In this document: positions 18,267-25,480 of the stretch, piece after piece
Layout of the letters: each line of letters starts with the position of its first letter
How positions within the stretch are numbered: the stretch's first letter is position 1
Assembly (NCBI RefSeq): GCF_000498535.1
Contig: NZ_AVGG01000007.1
Span: 62,001 to 126,000 of the forward strand
DNA from: Flavobacterium limnosediminis JC2902
GTDB lineage: Bacteria; Bacteroidota; Bacteroidia; Flavobacteriales; Flavobacteriaceae
Length of the DNA: 64,000 bases
Direction of reading: 5' to 3'
Notes under the pieces: generated by a model
Databases searched by the model: none
Seen by the model: only the letters and a program-made list of their open reading frames with translations
What the model was told of the DNA's origin: nothing
Position numbers and translations under genes: made by a program

Positions 18267-19577
18267 TTACAACATTAGCAATACTCGGCTTTGAAAAAAG
18301 TTAGTGACACCTTGTTGATTATCTTTATCCAAAACTCCATATCCGTAAGCAAAATAGAATCGGATATTTTCAGAAAGATACCAGTTAACCATCGGTGTAA
18401 TCCTCCAAAATTCACCACCAGTTAATGTTCCATCATTAAGATCAAGAGAAGAAAAACGAAGTATTGCTTCCCAACCACCGTATCCTCCTTCAAAAACAGA
18501 TTTTTTTGGTTTAAGGAATGTAAATATCCCAGGGTTACTCAAATAAGGTCTTACTTCTCCTGTAATCGAGTAAGCCAAAAACACTTCACCTCCCTTGAAT
18601 ATCGGATTTTTAGTTTCACGCGAATTCATCATATGGAGATTATACTCAGATCCAAAAAGGAAAGCTCCTGACCTGTAATAAAATTCACCTCCAATATGAT
18701 TTGAGTTATTTACAGAAAACGTTCCTGTATCTACGAAATAAGGTGCTCCATTAGCCTCTGGCCTCGACCTTACCTGCAATTTACCATCTTTAGTTTCCCC
18801 ATATCTGTAATTAACTCCTATATGCATTACCGGTTTTACAGCATCGGTATAAATAGGCAGATAGCCAATTCTGGAAGCAAATTGCCATTTATATTTTGAA
18901 AAACTCTGTTCCTCAGATAAAAAATCATTAAAATAACCAATATTCCAGTTTATTTTTTGTTTTGGAAGAAACCCCATATACTTCACTCCATCTGCCAGTA
19001 TCGGAATAATATCGATAGCCATGGCTCTTTCCACATGCCACATCGAATATCCGTTCATAACCTTACTGAGTGAATATCCTTCCTTGGTACGTCCTATAAA
19101 AATATGTCCTGATAATTTCGGAAATCCAATCATAACACCGCTTTCTCTCACGAGCCAACTCCTGGATGCGCCATCATACATGACCCCTACTTTCCAACTT
19201 ATATCCCTCTCTGTCTTTAATTTACCCGACATCGTAACCCTAAAATCCCTCACTATAAAGCCTGGAGATAGCTGTACCTGATCTTTACTCTCCTCATCCT
19301 GACTGTAAAATGCATGTTCGTACATGAATCCTCCGCCAAACCTCAATGTGGAAAAATCGTTTTCGAATTCATTGGCTCTTGATATTTTTTTTTCAGAAGC
19401 AATTGTATCCTTTTCCTTAAAAACTTCTCCCTCAGTCCCATCCAGAGTCGGTTCTTTTGGTGTAACCTGCGCATACGAAACAAACCCTGTTACCACAAAA
19501 AGCAGTGATAACAAGGTTTTTTTTATCCTATTCGATTTTTTTACCTGGCTTTTGCCTTCAATTTCGAGTAATTTCAT
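18267..19577 (-). CDS. OprP/OprO-like outer-membrane porin
   Basis: A 436-residue barrel from the start at 19577 (MKLLEIEGKSQVKK). The frame also extends to 19622, directly abutting aspA. The signal peptide has a long basic n-region, then LLSLLFVVTGFVSYAQ. Barrel strands alternate aromatic and polar residues (GGGFMYEHAFYS, WKVGVMYDGASRSWLV, ILRFSSLDLNDGTLTGGEFWR, WYLSENIRFYFAYGYG), as in the phosphate-selective porin family; the family name does not prove phosphate as substrate. It is the last gene of a unit with an exported aspartase, an asparaginase and a second porin, so an acidic amino acid or dicarboxylate substrate is the more natural inference. Confidence 0.8.
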   Translation of the reverse strand: MKLLEIEGKSQVKKSNRIKKTLLSLLFVVTGFVSYAQVTPKEPTLDGTEGEVFKEKDTIASEKKISRANEFENDFSTLRFGGGFMYEHAFYSQDEESKDQVQLSPGFIVRDFRVTMSGKLKTERDISWKVGVMYDGASRSWLVRESGVMIGFPKLSGHIFIGRTKEGYSLSKVMNGYSMWHVERAMAIDIIPILADGVKYMGFLPKQKINWNIGYFNDFLSEEQSFSKYKWQFASRIGYLPIYTDAVKPVMHIGVNYRYGETKDGKLQVRSRPEANGAPYFVDTGTFSVNNSNHIGGEFYYRSGAFLFGSEYNLHMMNSRETKNPIFKGGEVFLAYSITGEVRPYLSNPGIFTFLKPKKSVFEGGYGGWEAILRFSSLDLNDGTLTGGEFWRITPMVNWYLSENIRFYFAYGYGVLDKDNQQGVTNFFQSRVLLML

Positions 19578-19622
19578 TGGGACACATTTTATTTTCGGAT
19601 CTCTCCAAAACAAATTCCACAA

Positions 19623-21083
19623 CTATTTTTTCTGCTGTCCGGTCATAGTAGCCGGATCCAACAATTTCTTAATCTGATCTTCGGTAAGCAATTTCTTTTC
19701 ACGGATTAGTTCAAGAATACCTTTATTGGTTTCCAATGCTTCCTTGGCCAATTCTGTTGTTTTTTCATAACCAAGAACCGGATTAAGAGCGGTAACAATA
19801 CCGACACTGCGCTCCATGTAATATTTCAATACTTTTTCGTTGGCTGTGATTCCGTCGATACAATTTTTACGGAATAACGGCATCGATTTGTAGAACAAGG
19901 CTTGTGATTCCATGATAGCAACCGCAACCACGGGTTCATAGGCATTTAACTGTAAAAGTCCGTCCTGCGATGCGAACGTAACCGTTACATCATTCCCTAT
20001 CGCTTTAAAACAAATCTGATTCATCAATTCCGGCATTACAGGATTCACTTTTCCCGGCATAATTGAGGAACCGGGCTGTAGTGCCGGCAAATTGATTTCG
20101 AAAATACCGGTACGCGGACCAGTTGCAAGGAAAATCAAATCGCTGCTGATTTTAGATAAGGTAACCGCTAAGTTTTTCATTGCCGAAGAATACATCACAA
20201 AGGCCTGCATACTGCTTGTTGCGGAAATAAGATCTTTAGCTGTTGTAATCGGTTTACCTGTAATTTTTGCGAGTTGGGCAGAACATTTTTCTGCATAGCC
20301 CGGGGTTGCCGTTAAGCCGGTACCAATCGCTGTGGCTCCCATATTCACTTCATACAGATACTCTTCCGATTTACGCAACGCTTCAATGGCGGCATCAATC
20401 TGGTAACCAAAGGCATGAAACTCCTGCCCCAATGTCATGGGAACGGCATCCTGACCTTCCGTACGCCCCATTTTTAAAAGTTTGCCGAACTCATCCCCTT
20501 TTTTATGGAAAGACTGTGATAATAACTTTGCTTCTTTTATAAGTTTATCGTTATGCAATATCAATGCTATGTGGATGGCCGTGGGATACACATCGTTTGT
20601 AGACTGTCCCATGTTTAAATCGTCATGAGGTTCAATGTACTGGTATTCCCCCTTCTTCTTCCCCATCATCTCAAGGGCGATGTTCGCCAAAACCTCATTC
20701 GCATTCATGTTGGCTGATGTTCCGGCTCCTCCCTGATACAAATCGGTCAGAAATTGGTCGTGATACTTTCCGTCCATTACTGCTTGGCAGGCTTTTTCTA
20801 TGGCCGCAAGTCTGTCTTTTTTCATTCGGCCCACCTCACCGTTGGCTCTGGCGGCTGCCAGCTTTACTATGGCGTAGGCTTTTACATAGTCGGGATAAAA
20901 GTTCGTTTTTACTCCGCTGACCTGAAAATTTTCCAATGCTCTTAGGGTTTGTACTCCGTAGTAAGCATCAGCGGGAATCTGCTTTTCTCCCAACAAATCT
21001 TTTTCTGTTCGAACTTGGGCATTTGCATATTGTAATGTGATTCCCATTAACAATATGAGACAGTTATATTTTACTTTTTTCAT
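19623..21083 (-). CDS. aspA: aspartate ammonia-lyase with signal peptide
   Basis: A 486-residue member of the aspartase/fumarase superfamily that deaminates L-aspartate to fumarate and ammonia. The signature [15 protein letters not shown] is near residue 334; GQSTNDVYPTA, GRTEGQDAVPMTLGQE and the TGPRTGIFEINLP segment fit aspartase rather than fumarase. Unusually, about 22 residues precede the normal start (VRTEKDLLGEKQIP): MKKVKYNCLILLMGITLQYANAQ is a convincing Sec signal with ANA-Q cleavage. The enzyme is therefore probably periplasmic. It lies 61 nt after an exported asparaginase that makes its substrate. Confidence 0.92.
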   Translation of the reverse strand: MKKVKYNCLILLMGITLQYANAQVRTEKDLLGEKQIPADAYYGVQTLRALENFQVSGVKTNFYPDYVKAYAIVKLAAARANGEVGRMKKDRLAAIEKACQAVMDGKYHDQFLTDLYQGGAGTSANMNANEVLANIALEMMGKKKGEYQYIEPHDDLNMGQSTNDVYPTAIHIALILHNDKLIKEAKLLSQSFHKKGDEFGKLLKMGRTEGQDAVPMTLGQEFHAFGYQIDAAIEALRKSEEYLYEVNMGATAIGTGLTATPGYAEKCSAQLAKITGKPITTAKDLISATSSMQAFVMYSSAMKNLAVTLSKISSDLIFLATGPRTGIFEINLPALQPGSSIMPGKVNPVMPELMNQICFKAIGNDVTVTFASQDGLLQLNAYEPVVAVAIMESQALFYKSMPLFRKNCIDGITANEKVLKYYMERSVGIVTALNPVLGYEKTTELAKEALETNKGILELIREKKLLTEDQIKKLLDPATMTGQQKK

Positions 21084-21144
21084 GATATTTTATTTTGAAA
21101 TCTGAATACTGTTTAAAACATTCAACACACATCTGCTTATTCCT

Positions 21145-22221
21145 TTAGTACTCAAAGAAGTATTGCTGTAATTGTTTTTTGTCTTTGGTTTTGGTTAAAC
21201 CGATCATCAGTAAAATACGGGCCTTTTGAGGATTTAGGTCATCACTTACAATGGTTCCCAACTTATCATCATCCACCTCATCCTTAAGTACAACACGACC
21301 GGAAACACATCTTGTGGCTCTGCAAACCACCACGCCTTTTTTCACGGCGGCATCAATAGCATCGTAATACGCTTTGTTGAAATTTCCGTTTCCTACTCCT
21401 GCTATAACAATTCCGTCCACTTTTTCATTCACTAAAGCGTTTATCAGTGAGGGATTTGCATCGGCATACATATACACAATCTCAACACGCGGCATTTTAG
21501 TCACACCTGAAATATCAAACGGGGTATTTTTATCTGATTTACGCGCTGACTCCTGATAATAAACCGGTTTTGCATCATATACCTGTCCGATCGGGCCGGC
21601 ATTTGGAGCGGTATAGGCCTCCATATGAGTGGAACTTGTTTTTACGATATCCCTTCCGTCAAAGATGCTTTCCGAGAATACTACGATCGGACCTCTTCCT
21701 TTACTTTTCGGACTGGCAGCCACCACAACGGCATCAAACAGATTTTTGGGTCCGTCGGCACTGATTGCTGTTGCTGCGCGCATTGATCCTGTAAATACAA
21801 CGGGTTTATCGCTGCGAAGTGTCAGATTAAGGAAAAAAGAAGTTTCCTCCTGTGTGTCTGTTCCGTGGGTAATTACAACAGCATCCGCTTCATTCTTACT
21901 GAATATCTCATTGATGCGTTTGTTCAGTTTCATCCAGATTTCAATACTCATATCCTGGCTTCCTATACTGGAAATCTGCTCACCGGTAACCGTCGCATAC
22001 TTATGGATTTGCGGAACGGCACTTAATAACTGATCTATCGGAAGCGCTCCGGCCTTATAACCGGCTTGGTCTGCAGCAGCACCTGCTCCCGCAATCGTTC
22101 CTCCTGTAGCAAGAATTTTTACACGTGGTAAATTTTGTGCCTGGGCACTGAATACAAAAAACAAACCTAACACGAAGGCCATTAGTTTTGTATTAACCGA
22201 TGAGATTATAGTCGTTTTCAT
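21145..22221 (-). CDS. ansB: type II (exported) L-asparaginase
   Basis: A 358-residue periplasmic amidohydrolase converting L-asparagine to aspartate and ammonia. The signal peptide ends about residue 29 (FVLGLFFVFSAQAQ). The two catalytic signatures are present: ILATGGTIAG (nucleophile Thr near 42) and VITHGTDTQEET (Thr-Asp pair). The conserved C-terminal CRATRCVSGRV segment contains two cysteines. It sits between a DcaP-like porin (33 nt upstream) and an exported aspartase (61 nt downstream), indicating a linear asparagine-to-fumarate route outside the cytoplasm. Some family members also act on glutamine. Confidence 0.94.
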   Translation of the reverse strand: MKTTIISSVNTKLMAFVLGLFFVFSAQAQNLPRVKILATGGTIAGAGAAADQAGYKAGALPIDQLLSAVPQIHKYATVTGEQISSIGSQDMSIEIWMKLNKRINEIFSKNEADAVVITHGTDTQEETSFFLNLTLRSDKPVVFTGSMRAATAISADGPKNLFDAVVVAASPKSKGRGPIVVFSESIFDGRDIVKTSSTHMEAYTAPNAGPIGQVYDAKPVYYQESARKSDKNTPFDISGVTKMPRVEIVYMYADANPSLINALVNEKVDGIVIAGVGNGNFNKAYYDAIDAAVKKGVVVCRATRCVSGRVVLKDEVDDDKLGTIVSDDLNPQKARILLMIGLTKTKDKKQLQQYFFEY

Positions 22222-22254
22222 TATAGAATAATTTATTAGTTGATTACTAGTGTT

Positions 22255-23460
22255 TTACTGATTTTTTTTATAGAAAATTTCACTGAAGTTGTATTTAAAG
22301 GAGAATTGAATTTTTGTTATGGAAGCATCAATAAGATCAGGATCAGCTCCTGTATTAAAATTGGTACGATCACCCCATTGAAGTTCAACACCCATCATTG
22401 CATTCTTTACCGGGTAATACATTAAATTGGCTGCTATGTACTGTCCCTTACTGAAGGCGTCATCAGATTGTCCGTTAGAGTTATCAATATCAATCATAGA
22501 ATAACCAATCGCAGTGCTGAATTTATCATTCCAGTTATGATCAATAAATGCTGAAATCCCCGTAACAGGTAAAGCAACACCTTCTAAAGTACCATCAGAA
22601 TTAACTTCAACTCCGATATCTTCCGGAGCGTCATTCATGTAGTTTTCTACTCCTTCACCATAAAGAACAGATCCTCTGAAAACCGTACTTTTTCCAAATT
22701 TCAAATTGGTACTCAGGTTAAGTCCCCAGCCGAGAACCTCATCACTAAAATCATTACCGTCTGTGGTATCTGTATCTTCCCATTGAATACTTCTTGCAAT
22801 TCCCGCTATTTCCACATAACCAAATTTGGCTGCATGGCGATACTCAAACGATAAATCCGGAAGAGGAAAACGGGGTGCGAGATCGTCAGGAATACGATCT
22901 GAATAAGGTCCTTGGTCAGCACTGGCTCCTGGTCTTTCCAAAGCGAAGGTCAAACGTGTATCCCCTTGAATCGGCATGTAACGAATCTGAACGTTTCGGT
23001 AGAAAGCCATACCGGTGGGACCCCAGTACTCCACTGTGTTCGGAAACACATCTATGTCCATAAACGGGCTCCAAGTCTGTCCAACTCCGAACTTACCCAA
23101 CTCTGCGTAAGCATGACGCAGACGCATAGTGGTTTGTCCTGCATCTACACCTGTCCCGAACATTTCAAATTCAAATTGGGTTTTTAGCTCACCCATCGGA
23201 GTATCAAAATAGTTCTTAAAGCCTAATCGGGTCTGACGAACCGAAAAATAAGTATTCCCGTCTGTACCATACTGATTTTCAACTGTCGGTAACTTGGTTG
23301 GTCTCACTACATCATACCAATCCGGATGAATTTGATCAAAATTATACCCGGCATCCATCATAATGAAGCCGTAAATTTCCATACTTTTCTTAGGTTCATC
23401 CTGTGCATGCAAAGTAACTGCACATAAAAAGAACGCTATAATTGTAAAAATGTTCCTCAT
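22255..23460 (-). CDS. DcaP-like outer-membrane porin
   Basis: A 401-residue barrel with a signal peptide (FTIIAFFLCAVTLHAQ). Features resembling DcaP-type trimeric channels are the first strand MEIYGFIMMDAGYNFDQIHP, the SVRQTRLGFK strand, QTWSPFMDIDVFPNTVEYWGP and a final aromatic strand IQFSFKYNF. DcaP porins take up dicarboxylates and other anions. It is the first gene of the unit with asparaginase, aspartase and an OprP-like porin. Two notable inverted repeats lie 145-265 nt upstream of its start. Confidence 0.78.
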   Translation of the reverse strand: MRNIFTIIAFFLCAVTLHAQDEPKKSMEIYGFIMMDAGYNFDQIHPDWYDVVRPTKLPTVENQYGTDGNTYFSVRQTRLGFKNYFDTPMGELKTQFEFEMFGTGVDAGQTTMRLRHAYAELGKFGVGQTWSPFMDIDVFPNTVEYWGPTGMAFYRNVQIRYMPIQGDTRLTFALERPGASADQGPYSDRIPDDLAPRFPLPDLSFEYRHAAKFGYVEIAGIARSIQWEDTDTTDGNDFSDEVLGWGLNLSTNLKFGKSTVFRGSVLYGEGVENYMNDAPEDIGVEVNSDGTLEGVALPVTGISAFIDHNWNDKFSTAIGYSMIDIDNSNGQSDDAFSKGQYIAANLMYYPVKNAMMGVELQWGDRTNFNTGADPDLIDASITKIQFSFKYNFSEIFYKKNQ

Positions 23461-23604
23461 GATTTTAGGTTTTGATTAAAAGATTAGCGGATTAAATGTA
23501 TGATTTTTTTTAAAAATTTAACATATATATTCGGTCAAACCCAGTTTTAATCGATAATAAGTAAAATATTATGAATAAAAAGAGACTTCAACTAACAGGT
23601 AAAT

Positions 23605-23636
23605 AAAATCATTATGATTCGAATCATAATGATTTT
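23605..23636. promoter_or_regulatory. perfect 32-bp palindrome upstream of the porin-asparaginase unit
   Basis: AAAATCATTATGATTC (23605-23620) is followed without a gap by its exact reverse complement (23621-23636). It lies 145 nt before the porin start. With no loop and no adjacent T-run, an operator for a dimeric or tetrameric regulator is more likely than a terminator. The ATCATTATGAT core loosely recalls Fur-like boxes, but the match is not good enough to call one. Confidence 0.55.
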
Positions 23637-23663
23637 CATTTTATGTAAAGCACCGTTTTGAGT

Positions 23664-23724
23664 GTATCCGAAACATTCACTACATATACTTACAAATAGC
23701 AGCGAGAAATGTAATTTCGGATAC
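23664..23724. repeat. spaced inverted repeat GTATCCGAAA / TTTCGGATAC
   Basis: The two 10-bp arms match exactly and are separated by 41 nt. They lie just upstream of the 32-bp palindrome in the 395-bp gap between the CAL67264-like gene and the porin unit. They could be paired regulator sites. Apart from these, the palindrome and the terminator, the gap holds nothing I can name. Confidence 0.5.
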
Positions 23725-23763
23725 AGTAATTCATTGATATAAGAGAAAACAAAAACCATCAGA

Positions 23764-23797
23764 AAACAAAAAAGCTATTACTCTACGCAATAGCTTA
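23764..23797 (-). terminator. terminator of the small CAL67264-like gene
   Basis: On the minus strand AAGCTATT pairs with AATAGCTT around a 9-nt loop, followed by TTTTTTGTTTT. It lies 60-90 nt after the stop at 23856. Confidence 0.8.
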
Positions 23798-23855
23798 TTG
23801 TTTTAAAATCTAAAAATAGTATACCGTTTCTAATACGCTCTTCTTAATTCTTTCC

Positions 23856-24035
23856 TTATACTCTACCTTTCAATGCATTAAAAACCCATGCGATAGAAAA
23901 GAATCCGATACCCACAGCACCAAAACCCCATCCTGCAACGTCTGCATAACGGTACACCGCAAGACCAATCAGTATGCAACCCATAATAACCATGATTAAC
24001 GTTGCCCATCCTAAAACTGTATTTTTGTTCATCAT
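23856..24035 (-). CDS. CAL67264-type small membrane protein (59 aa)
   Basis: A 59-residue integral membrane protein beginning MMNKNTVLGWATLIMVIMG, with two hydrophobic segments (about 8-28 and 35-53) joined by YRYADVAGWGF and ending VFNALKGRV. I recognise the pattern, especially GWATLIMV and IAWVFNALKGRV, as the conserved CAL67264 family of Flavobacteria; the function is unknown. Two adjacent ATG codons (24035 and 24032) can both start it. It has its own terminator. Confidence 0.85.
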   Translation of the reverse strand: MMNKNTVLGWATLIMVIMGCILIGLAVYRYADVAGWGFGAVGIGFFSIAWVFNALKGRV

Positions 24036-24089
24036 AATTTCTGCTTTTCGAATTTGATTTGAGGACTGTAAATATCGTCAATTTTATAT

Positions 24090-24118
24090 AAAAAAACCAG
24101 TGGGTTGTTTCCACTGGT
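24090..24118 (-). terminator. terminator of the exported protein gene at 24129
   Basis: ACCAGTGG (24096-24103) pairs with CCACTGGT (24111-24118). A minus-strand run of seven Ts follows the stem, 11 nt after the stop codon. Confidence 0.88.
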
Positions 24119-24128
24119 CTAATTCCTA

Positions 24129-24722
24129 TTATTTTTTCTTACCTCCTGCCAACACATACTTTTTGGTAACCGGATCATAAGTATATTTATTTTCCGCTTT
24201 GCCTTTCAGTATTGCATCACCATTGGGTAACAATTTAAACTCCGATCCCTCACTTCGTTTTCTTTGCTGGGTCTCTGAAACCTCTTTTGATGCATCCAGG
24301 AACACTTTTTCGGTGATATTCGTAGTGGTTTGCGTGTTTGCAGCTACCTGTGTCTTTGTGGATACCTCCCAAATTTCAGAAACGACACTGGTTATATCTT
24401 CCGTTTTTAAATTGGTTTTAACGGTTCCTTTTTCAATCCATGAAATGTAATATAACTGCGTATCTTTAGCTTTAAAACTTGTTATTTTACATTCTGATAA
24501 TTTTCGTTTGGCGTCTATCGGACGGGTAAAAAGAACTTCTTTTTTACCTCCCTCGTTCAGGTATAAGTGAAACTCATTTTTAACCAGTTCGGCGGAAAGA
24601 TTATCCGTTTTGGCTAAAACTTCAGAAGTCGTTTTTGAATTCGAACCGCTTTTTTTCTTTTTCTGACTGTACCCGACAGTGGTAATCAATGCTAATGCAA
24701 TTAATAAAAGTGTCTTTTTCAT
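24129..24722 (-). CDS. exported protein of unknown function
   Basis: A 197-residue protein with a clear signal peptide (MKKTLLLIALALITTVGYSQ) followed by a KKKK stretch. The mature part is polar, with a beta-rich middle (HLYLNEGGKKEVLFTRPID, YYISWIEKGTVKTNLKTEDITSVVSEIWEV), a T/N/Q-rich linker near 130-140 and a C-terminal FKLLPNGDAILKGKAENKYTYD. I recognise no domain. Its 100-bp leader, including a micropeptide frame, is nearly the same as the one before the kdp locus; that is the most notable thing about this gene. A good -33/-7 promoter lies upstream of the leader. Confidence 0.75.
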   Translation of the reverse strand: MKKTLLLIALALITTVGYSQKKKKSGSNSKTTSEVLAKTDNLSAELVKNEFHLYLNEGGKKEVLFTRPIDAKRKLSECKITSFKAKDTQLYYISWIEKGTVKTNLKTEDITSVVSEIWEVSTKTQVAANTQTTTNITEKVFLDASKEVSETQQRKRSEGSEFKLLPNGDAILKGKAENKYTYDPVTKKYVLAGGKKK

Positions 24723-24733
24723 ATATGTAAAAT

Positions 24734-24817
24734 TTATTTTTTAGTGGTCATATATGTTATCGCCTTTTTATTTATTGGTGTTTGCCTACGCAAACCTGTT
24801 TTTAATGGCGATTTCAT
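24734..24817 (-). CDS. leader micropeptide MKSPL...QTPINKK, copy A (27 aa)
   Basis: A 27-codon frame starting ATG at 24817, encoding MKSPL, then KTGLRRQTPINKK, then AITYMTTKK. It stops 11 nt before the exported protein's start. A second copy at 31953-32021 keeps MKSPL, LR(R/K)QTPINKK and the spacing. Of the eight base changes in the aligned coding part, three are synonymous (Leu, Arg, Pro) and one is Arg/Lys, which favours a translated peptide. The same DNA can fold (ATCGCC/GGCGAT around GTTTGC/GCAAAC), so a structured RNA leader is the alternative. Confidence 0.55.
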   Translation of the reverse strand: MKSPLKTGLRRQTPINKKAITYMTTKK

Positions 24818-24844
24818 AAGTTGTTTATAGGTTACTTGGTTCTG

Positions 24845-24875
24845 GAAAAATACAATTTTTTTTTACAAAAACAAA
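24845..24875 (-). promoter_or_regulatory. promoter of the leader peptide/exported protein transcript
   Basis: On the minus strand TTTG (24875-24872), a 19-nt spacer and TATTTTTC (24852-24845) match the Bacteroidetes -33/-7 promoter at all but the last base. Predicted initiation near 24838 places the leader micropeptide about 20 nt into the mRNA. Confidence 0.55.
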
Positions 24876-25141
24876 TATTTTAAAAAATCTAAAACAACAA
24901 ACACAGATTCCACAGATTTTCACAGATTAATTTAGAAAATTCGTAAAAGCACTTTGAAGCACTATTTTTAAAAAGTCAAGGTAAATGCATAAAAGTAAAA
25001 CGTTTAATAATTATTATAGCCTTTCTGTCTGCAAGGTTAAAATTAAAAAATAACCACCGATTCGCAGATTAGAAACTTAATGTATATAAATAATCTGCGA
25101 ATCTGCGGTAAAAATTGAAATAAAAAAACCACGCCGTTAAG

Positions 25142-25314
25142 CTACCGTCTGGACACAAATATTTAAATAAAATTTTAGCCACGAATTCACTAATTAATTT
25201 GTACAAATTAGTGAATTCGTGGCTAAGTTTTTTAATATGGATATGAAATCAGTGCAAATCTTTTCAATGTGCATCATCTGTACACTATTTTTTAGAGATG
25301 TGTCCAGACGATAG
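25142..25314. mobile_element. 173-bp MITE-like element, copy 1
   Basis: The terminal inverted repeats are CTACCGTCTGGACACA and, read inward from the right, CTATCGTCTGGACACA (15 of 16). The 9-bp target duplication GCCGTTAAG lies at 25133-25141 and 25315-25323. A 52-bp near-perfect palindrome sits inside at 25175-25226 (TTAGCCACGAATTCACTAAT with its complement, 10-nt loop). It carries no gene. A second copy of equal length is at 51368-51540. It is inserted in the hairpin of the distal dnaK terminator copy; the uninterrupted site survives in the proximal copy at 25441-25455. Confidence 0.85.
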
Positions 25315-25430
25315 GCCGTTAAGCGTGGTTTAAAATATAATTGCGAAAGTTAAAATTAAAAATAACCACAGATTCGCAGATTAAAAACTTAATCTATATA
25401 AATAATCTGCGAATCTGCGGTAAAAATTGA

Positions 25431-25463
25431 AATAAAAAACCACGCCGTTAAGCGTGGTTTAAA
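25431..25463 (-). terminator. dnaK terminator
   Basis: AAACCACGC (25437-25445) pairs with GCGTGGTTT (25452-25460) around a 6-nt loop. A minus-strand run of six Ts follows, 20 nt after the dnaK stop. Confidence 0.85.
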
Positions 25464-25480
25464 ATATAATTGCGAAAAGA

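Larger units (their letters stand above)
25037..25476. repeat. tandem duplication of the region downstream of dnaK
   Basis: A unit of about 128 bp occurs twice: GTTAAAATTAAAAA..., an inverted pair GATTCGCAGATTA / TAATCTGCGAATC, TAAAAATTGAAATAAAA, the CCACGC/GCGTGG hairpin, and TTTAAAATATAATTGCGAAA. The copy next to dnaK is 25349-25476. The distal copy starts at 25037 and is split by the 173-bp element at 25142-25314. The remaining stretch (24818-25036) holds the leader promoter and a degenerate CACAGATT run at 24900-24929, and otherwise nothing. Confidence 0.85.
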
